Below, one piece after another: positions 1 to 10,408 of a DNA stretch of 60,000 nucleotides. The notes under the pieces are model-generated. The model was not told the origin of the DNA. It was given only the letters and a program-made list of their open reading frames with translations, and searched no databases. The stretch is from Symsagittifera roscoffensis (Eukaryota > Xenacoelomorpha > Acoela > Convolutidae): assembly GCF_963678635.1 (NCBI RefSeq), contig NC_087065.1, positions 27,611,254-27,671,253 of the forward strand, given 5' to 3'. A program made the translations under genes and the position numbers. Each line of letters starts with the position of its first letter. Within the stretch, counting starts at the first letter, position 1.

Positions 1-664
1 GAGAATCCCAGTGATCTCCGATTGATGGATGTTGAAAGCGCACTGAGAATGGTGGACCACGGTGCCTTGACGAAGAACGGCATACAATTAAAAACCCAGC
101 CGGGAATACAATTGATGAACGACGCATTTCAAACAAGGATAGAAGAAATGGAAACCGAGCTGCAGACTATGGTCAACCCGGTGGCAAGGGGTAGCCCTGC
201 CGGCAGGGTGAAATACCATGTACCTCGGCCGCTAGCGAATCGTCTGGGACCTCTAGCCACAGAGGCGAACGTGGTGCAGCCCACTAACAGCTCTGAAGTG
301 AGAGAGAGGTTGGGGACCGCTCCTGCTCCCCGAAGTCGATCCTTGGAAAATCGACACGGGGCGAGAGAATGCGGCAGAATGTGGCTCACCAGGCAACTAC
401 GAGCCTTGCAGCCCGACCTACAAGGACGCCACCGGCTCAAATGATCTCACACGTGAATCCAGCAGCGGTGATCGATACGAGCCGGATCAGTGAGTTGCTG
501 AGGAAAAGGCCAGGTCCTAGTCCCTGGGGACGATATAAAGCAGACATGGCGATTAAGTTGAACATAAAGAAGTTAACCTGCCATGCGGACGTGAGGAAGA
601 TGCTTAACGGGTATGACCCTACGGTATCCGGCCTGTACCGGATAGGGAGCGTGGACTGGCTTTT
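1..664 (+). pseudogene. Accessory ORF remnant: end of SGNH hydrolase domain plus linker
   Basis: The first 120 bases match the C-terminal end of the SGNH domain on the minus strand (the LMDVESALR stretch against LMDIEHELR at about 17.6 kb). The block V motif read as TDGIHF in the minus copy is TKNGIQL here, so the expected catalytic Asp and His are gone. A proline- and arginine-rich linker follows in shifting frames. The segment ending in RKMLNGYDP..SGLYRIGSVDWL (about 590-660) aligns with RRMLNGARLSVSRLYSLTGVDWL near 17.05 kb. Several frameshifts separate the pieces, so this is a decayed relative and not an intact gene. The N-terminal part lies before base 1. Confidence 0.6.
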
Positions 665-1866
665 TTAGCCGAAGAGGAGCAATTCAGTTCCGCCACTACT
701 CCGCGGTTGGCATATCTGGAAGGTCTGCCCAGAGACAACACTGTGGGACCACTGAATACGAGGTCATTGACGGACGTCCGACAGCAGGTGAGAGAAAAAG
801 CCCCACCGAACCGTAAAGGGAAATTTCTGGTGGAGATTAAACCCAACAACAAGCATCACAAGATGTGCAAACAGTAAATGAAAGCCCAGGGACAGTCTGT
901 GGGCGAGTATTCGAGGGATTACTCTAGAGTCAGCTCTGTGGAAGGCGATGAGAGAAGATATGCTCATCTGGAGTCACCGAAGGTAGACAGTCTGTTCGCG
1001 GCCTGTGAACCTCAGGAAATGAAGCTGGTGAAAATCTTGATAGTCGCCAGCTTGACTACTTATATACTCCCCGTTCGCTTTTTTGACCGGATGTAATCTT
1101 CCTCGCAACTCCCAACTTAGATTGAGGTCGAGCTGTTTGAATGGCGATTAGTGTGCAGAGGGTGGTGAACTTGGATCCAGACGTGGTGTTAGTAGCTGGA
1201 TCAAATGACCACTTGCAGAGTAGGGGACTATTGAATGCTCTCATCGACAGATCTACCCCAAGCTCGGAGGCTTTGGGGGAGGCGATCATGACACTCCTCT
1301 CTGCTATGACGGAGGCTGAAAAATTGATTCGACATTGTTTTGCGAGGCAACTGGTCAGGGTGATCTTCGTGCTGTCTCCTAGTTATGCCTCGCTACCCGA
1401 ACTCCTGCAGTTTGTGTGCGCCATGGTCGTCCTGTTGGCGGTCGGACGACTTGATTTAGTGATATCTGCGCCGAACCGAGAGATGGATCCCAATCTCAAC
1501 TATCCCCTCCGATCAGAACTCCCTGCGATATGGTCGGTCATCTCAAATGCAACTCACGGGTTTAAGGACCATAGCACGACGCGCATCGATGAGGGGTTGG
1601 GACTCGAGCTTTCCAACTTTGGCCGACTGTTGAAAATGAGGCCAGGAGTGGGTGATGAAAACCGATTAGTACAACGGTTAGAGAACAACTTGTGGTTCAG
1701 ACAAACGGACTACATGAGGAACGAAACGGAGGACTTGGTGAGAAGAAACGCCCTCTCAACTGAAGAAGACTTGAAAGCTATGGTCTTGAGGACCAAACCT
1801 CACACAAACTCGTGGTTGTATCTCTCACTGCGGCTGTGCGCGTTGCGGCAGGACGCTTTTGAGTGA
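665..1866 (+). pseudogene. Accessory ORF remnant: second SGNH-like domain
   Basis: Bases 878-1096 align with the minus copy just before and through its degenerate block I. The 241-codon frame at 1141-1866 carries PDVVLVAGSNDHLQSRG, which corresponds to ITIVFAGLNDHLHSRG on the minus strand. GxND is block III of SGNH hydrolases. VIFVLSPSYASLP follows, matching VVFALSPGYAYLP. After that point this copy continues about 150 residues further than the minus copy, which is cut at 16251. It therefore supplies the only view of the domain end, including an ISAPNREMDPNLNYPLRS segment. Function is inferred from motifs only, and the frame is interrupted upstream of 1141. Confidence 0.5.
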
Positions 1867-2405
1867 GGGAGATTCACCAGTATTTAAAGAAGATTTTGTA
1901 GTAAAAGAACAGGAGGGAGCGACGATGTTGCAGCTGATGAAGCAAATCAACACGATGTCCTTAGACCGTTTCCAAGAGGACGTTCTGGCGACGAAGGCTG
2001 AATATGAGAGGTCCGATGCTATCCTCGCGGGGATGGGCGTGGGGTGGTCACCCGAGTTTATCAGCTGCTTCTACCATAGGGCATCGAGAAATTTGATAGC
2101 CATTTTTGTGAGGGATATCAGGAAGTTATCCATTAGCCTTGTGCTGGCACTGTACATGGCCTTCGAAGGAACCTGTGGTGCTTTTCACGCAAAAATTAGA
2201 TAATCTCCGACTGGATGGTCTGCTAACATTTATTGTGATGAACTATGGTCGTTTGGGAGACTTATTTGTTTTACTGAGATACCCTGAACAGCTGAAAGGA
2301 CCAAGGAGAGAACTCGATGCTCAAATGGAGACAAGCTCCTATCGGAAACTGAAGGATTGGAGGAACTTGCTACTTCAGTACCTGCTGCAGCAAAACAGAG
2401 TTTAA
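1859..2405 (+). pseudogene. Accessory module of unknown function
   Basis: Two overlapping frames (1859-2203 and 2139-2405) read as a continuous helical, leucine-rich protein once one frame change near 2190 is allowed. There is no counterpart in the minus copy, because that stretch falls in its internal deletion between 15531 and the sequence matching about 2690. I do not recognise a domain. The segment has few Cys residues and an SLDRFQEDVLATKAEYERSD stretch that could form a coiled coil. It ends at a stop just before a run of ten G at 2408-2417. Confidence 0.4.
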
Positions 2406-2964
2406 CCGGGGGGGGGGAGGGATAAACCAGTTTCCGACAGAAATGAGGTGAAGAAGTGTGGGGGGATGCCCCTGTTGACTGACCTAGCCTTGATGATGCG
2501 GATCGATCCACTAGCACTGATCTTCGGGTTGAGAGATTTTGTTAACGTGGTCTACGGACCTATAGTGACACTTGTAGGGTAGGGACGTGCATGTGGACGC
2601 GTATAGACATTCTTTTTTGTATGTGAATATCGTGTCAGTAGTGGATTGTTCCAAGCTGAACTGGGTGGAACAGAAGGAGTTAAGAGGACTGGCAAGTGAA
2701 GATCTATTATTCGGGAGGATAGCGGAGCCTTGCTGGGTGTTGATGGACCTGAACAACAGCTTCAAATGCAGAATGGTTGGAGAGAACTTCTCGAATGTCC
2801 AGATCAACCCCAAGCTCTGGATTTTACGACCAATCATCAGGGATACGAAAGACGCTGTGAAAATCCCGGCGTGACCGGAACGTACACCCACGTGAAAGAG
2901 AATCAGGACTCGTGGTTGGCGGGCGCTGCCGGATAGGTGCCCTCTGTATCCACTCATCAGGAGA
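2406..2964 (+). pseudogene. Accessory module of unknown function, broken by a G run
   Basis: After the G run, frames resume about 2470 (LLTDLALMMRIDPLAL) and continue at 2587-2874. The part around 2695-2830, with SEDLLFGRIAE and INPKLWILRPI, matches the minus strand at about 15.5-15.37 kb (SEDLLFAKISD, FPKLWNLRP). This match places the left edge of the minus-copy internal deletion. No known domain was recognised. The piece after 2870 (HPRERESG) can be followed only in another frame. Confidence 0.4.
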
Positions 2965-4334
2965 ATGTTGTTGGGAGTGACTAGTCCGGTCCCGGCACCT
3001 AGCATTGGAGCAGCGCAAGACGTAGAGGAAAGGTTGCTCAGGTGGAGCGAAGGAATGGAGCCGCGTTTCATCAGTTGGAACGCTGCCGCCCTGCTGACGT
3101 TTGATTTTATCTTTCCTGGCATGTGGAGTAGGAAGAAGATCAAGGCCATACCATCCAGGAAGCCAGAGGTATCGGCAGGCCATTGGAACGGTGTGTATGC
3201 TCCAGCTGACGACAAGTCTAGGCTGAAATGGCCCAGACGGGAAACAGTGGTGATGATGGAAGTGAGCATAGAGTCCAAAGTGGCGCCGCATGGTGAAGAG
3301 CCCGTGAAAATTTTAATAAATTACCAAGTGTATTACCAGGCAGGTGACCCTATGATAACGGCTCGGCCGGATTCAGGAGTCAATTTGCACCAACGCCCCT
3401 CTGACCAGACCATGGAGGTAAAGAAGGAGACGCAAATAAAGAAAATCAAGGGAACGATGATCAGATGGAGGGCAGGGACGACAGAATGAGTGAGTTCGAC
3501 CTGGGTGCCCTGGAGAGAGACTTGCTGGAGTATGACTTCAATGAAACTGAAGGAGGTGGGGCGAATGAAACGCTAGTGTTGATGACACCGTCATCATTTA
3601 TGTCTCCCGCTAAGGAGCCCCCGGCTAGTCTGTCGCCAGCTGCTCAGTGAATCTCCTCGGAGTCGTAGGATCGATGAGTCGATGCGAGTAGCGTTCCTGG
3701 GCACTTTGCAAGAAGAAGAATGGGAACGATAACAAAGGGAGCTGGAGAAAAAAGCGGTGAGGCAAGGACGCGTGTAGCTTTCATGGATTGAAATTGGACC
3801 AGAATCCGTGGATACGGCACTCAGCCCGTGATGAGAGTGGGATTAAACCAACCCATCATGCGTGAAGTAATAGAAAAGATGGTGGAATCCACTGAATGTG
3901 ACGGTCTGACGGAGGATAGCGCTGAGGAGAGCCCAATTATGCGAGATCAACCTATTAGAAGGGCCAAAAAAGGACTGAGAAAGTATAAGTCTATGGTGAG
4001 AAAACTGAAGGAGAGAGTGAATGATAAGGTGACCAACCCAAAAGTTGTGAAGTCGAAAGCCGCTACAGTGGTGATTTCGCTGGCGAAAGTGTACCGTCCA
4101 AGCGAATTTGGACAAGGGGGTGGTGTAAGGCGTGGCGGCAGGGAGAATGAGAATCAGGTGCCACCGATGTTGCTGGCGGGACTGATTTCCACGGCTTCGA
4201 AAGCAAAGAAGAGCGAGAGGACCTTGGCTGACACCAGACTGGAAATGGAGGTCATCAGCCAATGTGGATCCGGTGGGTTGGAAGAATATAAACCATCGCG
4301 CACGAACATGGCGAAGTTGAAGTTAGAGGTATAG
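2965..4334 (+). pseudogene. Accessory module: variable acidic region plus basic segment
   Basis: Frames at 2965-3489, 3465-3650 and 3828-4334 cover the part that matches the 350-codon frame at 14097-15149 and the start of the one at 13077-13922. Anchors are MRVAFLGTLQEEEWE (about 3680-3725) against ARVSFFGTLPEEEWE, LNQPIMREV against LNRPLMREV, and KKSERTLADTRLEMEVISQCG against KRSDRTLTGATLEMEILSQCG. The region between anchors is acidic, rich in Ser, Pro and Glu, and poorly conserved, as in a disordered linker. Stops near 3648 and 3730 and frame changes show decay. Confidence 0.5.
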
Positions 4335-4340
4335 CTCGAC

Positions 4341-5324
4341 GTGGTCGAGTACAAGTGTATTACTGTACCAGAGTCAGTTCATATAGGCGATCCTGCTGGT
4401 CACTATATGGAATTGGTGATGGCAAGAAACTCCGCGAGAGGACACCTGATGGCGTGGCATGATAAGCAAACCTTGCAGGAATACTTGAAGGAGCTGGAGA
4501 TGGGCTCAAACCTGAAGAGGAAGGAATACAGCTCTCGGATGTCATCGGAGGCAAACGAGACTGGTTTGGAGCTTTTGAACAAGACTTCTTGGAGAACAGC
4601 CCTCCAGAAGTATTTCGACGAAAGCATGAGACTTGTGTGGTGCCTTGTTGGAAAAAGAAAATAGTAGTATGAAGCCACCATCGAGACGAAGGCCAGAGAA
4701 CAGCAGCTGGAACTGGTGGGAGCTTTGAAAGTGGTGATCGCCAGGGACGGTTCTGCGATAGCATGGGCAAAACGGAAGGACGCCCATTGCTTTGTTAAGT
4801 TCGTGGTGGATCGTATCCCCACTCCGGTGCTAGAAGAATGTGTAAAGGAAATCAGGCAGAGGTCGATGAAGCGTGAAGAAGTCTTGTTGAGAGCACTGTT
4901 AGAGCTCTATCAGGACATGCCATTGCGGATCCCGACAAAGGAGTTAAGCGACCTGGATAGCTACCGGAGATTGGAGGAAGTCAGGAGGTGTTCCAACTTG
5001 ACCGTCACGAGGGAGTTGTTGGAGAAATTTCGGAGTCTGAAAGAGTGTGCTACATTGGGCAAACGGAAGTCATTCCAATGTGTGTCGCGTGTCCCGGGAA
5101 TGGCTTATAATCCATTTGTCAATGAAGAAGCCAGGGTCTCAAATTTCGACTATGAGCAAGCAGTAACTCTCAATTTCTTGGCGGAAAGAGTGCGGGAATT
5201 GGGAACAATAACGTCTAAACAGTTACAGTTAGGAATGATCCTGGAGGAACGAGTGATTGAACATTCAGTTCCCAGGCTGGAGGGACAAGTACGCTTTGAG
5301 TGTGGTTCGTGGACGGTCCACTGA
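4341..5324 (+). pseudogene. Accessory module with helical segment, matches 13077-13922
   Basis: Frames 4341-4664 and 4716-5324 align with the minus copy: CITVPESVHIGDPAGHYMEL against LTVSEAVSIDEPAGGYLEM, AWAKRKDAHCFVKFVVDRI against ACAKWRDALCFIRFMIEQI, and a SYVSGIIGIAYN-like stretch near 5090-5115. Between the first two anchors this copy has about 100 residues that the minus copy lacks, so either the minus copy lost them or this copy gained them. The last 30 codons overlap the next frame, where alignment continues. I do not recognise the fold. Confidence 0.5.
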
Positions 5325-6559
5325 ATACCAGCTTAGTGACAATGTGGGAACTCATGAAGCCTTCATGGTGCCCAAATCCAAACGCGGGCCTGATATGGGA
5401 CCTTACCGCTGAGATCGAGCTAGAGGGAATCGATGATGAGAGCCTACACGACTTAGCCATGATACATCAATTATTAGCTCTGAAATTAAAGAGACAAGAG
5501 GACAAGCAACCCACGGAACCGTCCGAGTGGAACTCTCCAAGCGATTGGAAGAAGGAGGGTACCTGCCTAGCTTCCAGTTGGGGAATGGAAGGGCATGTAT
5601 GTGGGAACGGTCATTGCTTGAAATTGCTGAACGAACATCATCGCCAGCTAGCCAAGTGGTTTGGAAGCATGTCGGATAAGAATGAGATAGAGTTGATTGC
5701 AGACTGCCATGGAGTGACGGAGGTGAACATGACGACCGCCTTAGGGTTCTGCACTATGACCAGCTCGATTGAATCATTAGAATGCCTGGAGCGTGCCCAT
5801 GAACTGGTCACGTACTTGAGTGTGGAAGTGTTCCCCGGAGCATTGCAGACGGAAGAGAAAATTGGAAGCTGGCGAGAAGCTCTAGAAAACGAAAGAAATC
5901 TAGTGCGGGGAGCTAGTGCGGCACCAGATTGCAAAAGTAAAAACCCAACGCAACTGGTGGTTATAGATGCCAGAACGCAACATAGACTGTCAAGAATGTC
6001 TGAGAAATCCCATGAATTATTGACGAAGATCCTTGGGGCAGTCCCGGAGAGCTCTTGGGATGATATGGAAGAGATAGTTGGAGAAGACTTCGTGAGCGAA
6101 AGAAACATCAGCGAGTTCCAACGAAAGAAGGCGGATTTCCCCACGATAGATGAGAAAGATGAAACGCATCAGATGATGATGAAGATTGAACCCCTACTGA
6201 TAGCAACGAGTTATAGAACTTGGAGAAATATCCTGCTGAGTCATGGAGAGTATCCGTGTCACTGCCTGGCGCAGACGTTTTGGTACCCCAAGAGAGCAAA
6301 CCTAGTTCTGGTTTGGGATGCAGAGGAGTTATACTCCATGGGATTGCCTGATCAAACCCAGAACGTGACGATACTGTTGGTCAGCGCCATGCTAGCAGTG
6401 GGGTGGCTGTTAGCCAATGCAGGAACGACTGAACAGAAGATAGCCGTGCCAACTCCAGAGCAACTGAGTAGAAAAAGCCTCAGTAAGAGACTAGAACTTA
6501 ACGAAGGCAATAGAAAGAATATGGGCAAGACAGAGATTGATGACAGCATGGGTGTATGA
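5300..6559 (+). CDS. Conserved Cys/His accessory module, unknown function
   Basis: This 419-codon open frame is the best preserved coding stretch of the plus copy and aligns along its length with 11626-13080 on the minus strand. Shared blocks are GMEGHVC followed by a Cys and LLNEHHRQLAKWFG (about residues 95-120), ELIADCHGVTEVN..TALGF, VFPGALQTE, SYRTWRNILLSHGEYPCHC, and FWYPKRANLVLVWD followed by LYSMGLPD. Spaced Cys and His residues are kept, so metal binding or disulfides are possible, but no family comes to mind. The true protein probably starts upstream, because alignment enters from the previous frame. A frame change near 6500-6535 links it to the next module. Confidence 0.6.
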   Translation: MWFVDGPLNTSLVTMWELMKPSWCPNPNAGLIWDLTAEIELEGIDDESLHDLAMIHQLLALKLKRQEDKQPTEPSEWNSPSDWKKEGTCLASSWGMEGHVCGNGHCLKLLNEHHRQLAKWFGSMSDKNEIELIADCHGVTEVNMTTALGFCTMTSSIESLECLERAHELVTYLSVEVFPGALQTEEKIGSWREALENERNLVRGASAAPDCKSKNPTQLVVIDARTQHRLSRMSEKSHELLTKILGAVPESSWDDMEEIVGEDFVSERNISEFQRKKADFPTIDEKDETHQMMMKIEPLLIATSYRTWRNILLSHGEYPCHCLAQTFWYPKRANLVLVWDAEELYSMGLPDQTQNVTILLVSAMLAVGWLLANAGTTEQKIAVPTPEQLSRKSLSKRLELNEGNRKNMGKTEIDDSMGV

Positions 6560-6851
6560 ACGCGCCAAGCGTCATATGTCCCGAAATACGGAAGCCTATC
6601 AATCCTTCCTGCTAGATATAGGACCGGGAGCCTATACAAGAGCACTCCTGACACATAGGAACGCTGTGACTACAGAGGTGAAAAGAGTAGCTGGGATGTC
6701 TTGTCCCACTGAACAAGTGAAGAGAGAGGTTTTACAAGCTGACCTAGAGCGAAATGTGAGCCTGTGTCTGCATAACAGCTTCTGTTGGAATCGAGAGCAG
6801 AAATTGAACATAGAGGTTGCTGGAGCAAGAAAGCTGGGTCACGGCCAGTAA
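6537..6851 (+). CDS. C-terminal accessory module
   Basis: This frame of 104 codons matches 11221-11625: YERAKRHMSRNTEAYQSFLLD against YEYAKKHMSKHGRVYSEYQLD, then ALLTHRNAVTTEVKR against ALVTHRNAVTTAVKR, and a DLERNVSLCLHNSFCWNRE block. In the plus copy the MTA triplet is followed by TGG (Trp), where the minus copy has TGA, so the module appears to be the natural end of the preceding protein. It is basic and helical, with no recognised domain. The stop here comes earlier than in the minus copy, which continues into an acidic Glu-rich tail. Confidence 0.5.
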   Translation: MMTAWVYERAKRHMSRNTEAYQSFLLDIGPGAYTRALLTHRNAVTTEVKRVAGMSCPTEQVKREVLQADLERNVSLCLHNSFCWNREQKLNIEVAGARKLGHGQ

Positions 6852-7836
6852 CTCTGTGGACATGCTACAGAAAGTCCTGGAAGACAGTGAAGTGCGAGAG
6901 CAGGAACCAGAAGCGATGGAGTGAATATTGAAGACGAAGATTGAAGACTAGAGAGATAGAAAACTTTGTCGTTGTAGTGTGTGAAAACTTGAACTAATCA
7001 ACCAAGATTGATTAATGAAACTTTCAAATTTTTTGTTTTGATGTAAGTTTGATCAAGCCAGACTTGGAATTGTTACAATTGCTGTAAAAATGTATGAATT
7101 ACAATTGATAATTTTAGTTGATGATTATTTGAATACACATATGCCTTAAGTGAGTATATTTACCTATTTAAACCTGACTGGAGTTTTTAACCTGTGTACG
7201 ACACATCTTCACTTTGTGGCGCCTGGTAGGGTTTGGGTACGCTCGGTCGCGGTGGGTGAGTGCATCATTACCTTTCCTAGCCACAGAGTTTCTTAATTTT
7301 AATATTGAGGGCAACAGCATAAATGAATGATTATGCTTGGTGAGTGATGTGAAGGTAACTTTAACGGGTGCGTGGTTGTGCCACGTCCCAATACTTTTTT
7401 TAAAAAAATCGGCATATGTCCCGAAAACAGTGCAATGTAGCACAATGCGATTTATGACAAGCGGTGAGTTGAGGTGACGTAGATAAAACTTCAGGTAGAT
7501 AAAACTTCTTCTCATCTGCAAGATAAAACTTCATGTAATGCAGATGAGAAGAAATTTTACGGAAAGATGACTTAAGTAGTCAGAAAAAAATGTATCTAGG
7601 AAATTTCTCATAATTCAATTTTTGTGAACATGTTGGAAAACAGTGCAATGAGTTGTTATGACAAGCGGTGAGTTGAGGTGACGTAGATAAAACTTCATGT
7701 AATGCAGTTTGTAAGTTGCAATTTGCAATTTTCTAATGCAGTTTTTAAGTTGATTATAGAAAACTGGATCACCACTTGAAGATAAACCGGAAATATGCGT
7801 TCAATGGGGACACTTACGGGGACTGTCCGGGGAGTA
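6852..7836 (+). other. 3' untranslated region and purine-rich tract of the plus copy
   Basis: No gene is visible here. The region keeps short similarity to the minus copy 3' region, for example cacagagtttctta near 7282 against its complement near 10780. It contains a direct repeat (about 7456-7496 and 7654-7694, unit gtgagttgaggtgacgtag plus flanks). A perfect 15-bp inverted repeat lies at 7506-7520 and 7539-7553. The last bases, gactgtccggggagta, end exactly at the LTR and are identical to the equivalent bases of the minus copy, as expected for a plus-strand priming tract. Confidence 0.6.
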
Positions 7837-8680
7837 TGTGCCATTCCGCTGGATTGACGGAGCCGAACCCTCCGGCGAGCAACAAAAGAGCGTCAGTGAC
7901 GTTAATGACGAACTTGTTATGAAAACGAGGGTCGGAATGTTCTAGAATTTCAACTTTTAAAACTTCGAATTGCGATGGAACATTCCTGAGAAATTGAGAA
8001 GAACGGCCATATTTGACAGAAAACCAGAAGAAAACAGACAGTCGAATTACACAGTCGAATAGGAAAGACGGAAAGCAGTTCAAAAATTGACAGAGAACTA
8101 CGTAGCTTCTTATCGTGATAAGAGACACGATAAGACGCTTATTCGAAAGGGAAGACACAAAAGGAAGGCTCAGTGGGACATCCGGAGCGGAACAATACCC
8201 TCCCATGCCGCGAAGTTGGAGAGATAAAGACGTTCTCTCCGGATGAGTACGGAATTGGAAGCCCGGTGCCCAGAAACTCTTATATGCTGAGAGACTATAT
8301 AATTGACTTTGTAGCCGCTTTAAAGCCCTGAAAGTTTGAATTAACTCCAGTGTTCTTTAGTATTTCAGAGCATGAGTAGCTAGAAAGAGGAAAGGGTCAA
8401 TCCATCTCCAATTATTTTAGTATGTAACTGTCACTAAAAACGTAGTATAATAGGACATTCGAGCAGTGTTTTTAATAGCAATCTGGGGATCCGAGACCCA
8501 GTTATGTGGCTTTTTTCCCATGTAACGAAAGCTGATCAAATGTCGTTTGACTGACGGCCTTAAACTGGTTACATTTTAATTAGCCCTAAACAGTCCAGAA
8601 AACTAACTGGCTAGGAGAATCTAGAAAATAGGTGCTTTTTCTACGCTCCCTCACTATATGGTACTTGGGCGAATGTTACA
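7837..8680 (+). repeat. 3' LTR of the plus copy (844 bp)
   Basis: It starts TGTGCCATTCCG directly after the purine-rich tract and ends GGGCGAATGTTACA. The same terminal bases close the minus-strand LTRs (TGTGACATTCG to CGAATGTTACA), which gives the usual TG..CA ends with imperfect inverted repeats. TATA-like boxes are at about 8278-8285 and 8294-8301. The body is strongly diverged from the 911-bp minus LTR, so the two copies belong to different subfamilies or are old. The bases after it (aaggt) would be the target duplication, but the partner lies outside the window. Confidence 0.75.
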
Positions 8681-8856
8681 AAGGTTAAATCATCCTACAC
8701 AACAAGTTATTGCAAAAAGTCATCAGAAAGATCAAATTTCTACCGCGTCGTCAGGTCATACAATAACATATCAGCGAAGTAGGATTTGGATGTCTTCTCA
8801 AAATGTTTTTCATTCAAATCTTAACTGAAGCAATTTTTCCTCCAACAAACTACACT
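8681..8856. other. Spacer between the two retrotransposon copies
   Basis: I see no ORF, repeat or RNA signal in this short AT-rich stretch. It separates the end of the plus-copy LTR from the older LTR fragment starting about 8857. Confidence 0.4.
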
Positions 8857-9482
8857 TCCGCCCCGGCGGTTAGGGCCTTATTAAGGGCAATATTATAAGC
8901 ATCCGCTCGGCGCGGAGTACTCGTTAACGGTCCTGCCGGTCACGATGCAAGAATAGTGAGCTCATGGCTGGGTCTCAGTATCACCAGACCACGAGGTCAC
9001 TCTTAAAAACAGGACTACTACTTTTTATTATTTTACTATTATTTTTGTTCAGTAGATAAAAATCATCATCTCCATCGACACCTTTTCCCTCAACTCCTAG
9101 CTTCTCATTATCTGAAAATGAATCTGGATGTTATATAAATTCAATTCAGGACATAACCAGGAAGCTAAAAGTATATATAAAACAGTTTGAGTTATCCGCC
9201 CGAGACCCATCCGGATTCTGGAATCCGGGGAAATAACGCTCTTATTTCCTTCCGGAAGGCTGAACACGCTGTCCCAACACCCTTCCCTGTTCGCGCGAAT
9301 TGCTCTGTAACTATTGTAGCGACACAATCGTCACAACTCGGAGCGGCTTCTGACAATTTCCAGTTATCTGTCGCCACTTCTTTCGTAGTCGCCTCCACTG
9401 CAACTATTGTTGTTGTGTTGGTTTCTCGTTTTTCTCCAAAATGGCGGTTTCAATCATTTCTCAGAAATGTGACGTCACAATT
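8857..9482 (-). repeat. Left half of an older LTR plus leader fragment (same family)
   Basis: Bases 8860-8975 match the leader just inside the 5' LTR of the minus element (31905-31990, shared block catccgctcggcgcggagt). From about 8980 the sequence jumps into LTR sequence (gtgagctcatggctgggtct, as at 9690) and follows it to 9482. The remaining part of this LTR is at 33974-34132, on the far side of the minus element, so the element inserted into it. The jump implies a deletion of the LTR end and primer site in the older copy. A perfect TGACGTCA palindrome (CRE-like) is at 9470-9477. Confidence 0.7.
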
Positions 9483-10393
9483 TGTAACATTCGCCCGGAA
9501 GATACATATCGACGGAAAATAAAACTAAGTCCTAAGACGACTGGCCAACGTCTAAACAGAGCTTTACATGCTTTTAACCGTCTCTACCAAGCCAGTACTC
9601 TGTGGTCTTTGAAACATCGGGTCGACAAAAACGTTACTGCTTTCGGCTTCGGTCAAAACACTCAAATTAACTAGATTACATGCAGAAATAGTGAGCTCAT
9701 GGCTGGGTCTCAGTATCCCCAGACCACGAGGTCACTCCTAAAATCAGGGCTACTACTATTTATTGAATTATTATTATTTTTGTTCAGTAGATAAAAATCA
9801 TCATCTTCATCGAAGATGGATTAACCCTTTCCCCCAACTCTTAGCTTCTCATCTTAGAAAAATGAATTCAGATGTTAATTAAATTCAACTCAGGACATGA
9901 CAGGGAAGCTAAAAGTTTATATAAGGTATTAAAAGTTCCAGTCCCGAGACCCCTCCGGATTCCTGAATTCGGGGAAATAAGGCCTTTATCTTCCTTCCGG
10001 AAGGCTGTCTTCCACCCTTCACCGTTGTTCGCAACGGCCTTGCAACTATTGTAGCGACACAATAGTTGCAAATCGGAACGGTCTCTGCTACTTCTGCAAT
10101 CTGTTGTTGTTTTTCAATCACAATTCTCGTTGTTATCGCTATCGCAACTAATGTTGTTGTGTTTTTCTCCGGTTTTCTCATCAAAATGGCCGTTTTTGAC
10201 GTTTCCTAGAATTGTTACGTCATCAAATCGATATTTTAAAATTTAGAAATTTCCGCATCCTTCAGCCTTCACGATTAGTCCAATCCTTCGAATAACGCTC
10301 TTATTCCTTCAAAATCGCCAATTCGGAAGGTTCGCTGCTAAAACTTCGAATCTGCTGAATCTGCACTTTGGTGCATTCTGGTCGAATGTCACA
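9483..10393 (-). repeat. 3' LTR of the giant element (911 bp)
   Basis: On the minus strand it runs from TGTGACATTCGACC at 10393 to GGGCGAATGTTACA at 9483. It aligns along its length with 32033-32939, with scattered differences such as the stretch at 9600-9625 against 32150-32175. A TATA box (CCTTATATAAAC, 9915-9926) and an AATAAA-type signal on the minus strand near 9760 mark plausible promoter and polyadenylation sites. Palindromes such as CCTTCCGGAAGG (about 9993-10004) are shared by all LTR copies in the window. Confidence 0.85.
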
Positions 10394-10408
10394 TACTCCC
10401 CGGACAGT
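10394..10408 (-). other. Polypurine tract next to the 3' LTR
   Basis: On the minus strand the bases ctgtccggggagta sit immediately before the LTR start. The plus copy has the same bases at 7823-7836. Conservation at this position in two otherwise diverged copies supports a role as the plus-strand primer, although the purine run is short. Confidence 0.6.

Larger units (their letters stand above)
1..8680 (+). mobile_element. Giant LTR retrotransposon, 3' portion of a diverged copy (plus strand)
   Basis: This is the 3' part of a second copy of the family seen complete at 9483-33973. Translated pieces match the minus-strand accessory block module by module and in the same order: SGNH tail, second SGNH-like domain, unknown modules, a conserved Cys/His module and a terminal module. 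It then runs through a 3' untranslated region and a purine-rich tract into an LTR at 7837-8680. The reading frame is broken many times, and a run of ten G at 2408-2417 lies in one gap. The 5' part, including any gag-pol, lies outside the window. The two copies sit tail to tail, about 0.8 kb apart. Confidence 0.82.

Noticed and set aside
2511-3278. Minus-strand ORF of 255 codons opposite the plus copy
   Set aside because: It lies on the antisense strand of frames that align to the accessory modules. It is a shadow frame.
9469-9478. Functional CRE promoter element (TGACGTCA)
   Set aside because: It is in a broken old LTR and is not kept exactly in the two newer LTRs, so there is no support beyond the palindrome.
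8857-9482. Independent 3' LTR of the minus element
   Set aside because: The tract and LTR border at 10393/10394 defines the true 3' LTR. This piece is diverged, has an internal deletion into leader sequence, and joins to 33974-34132.
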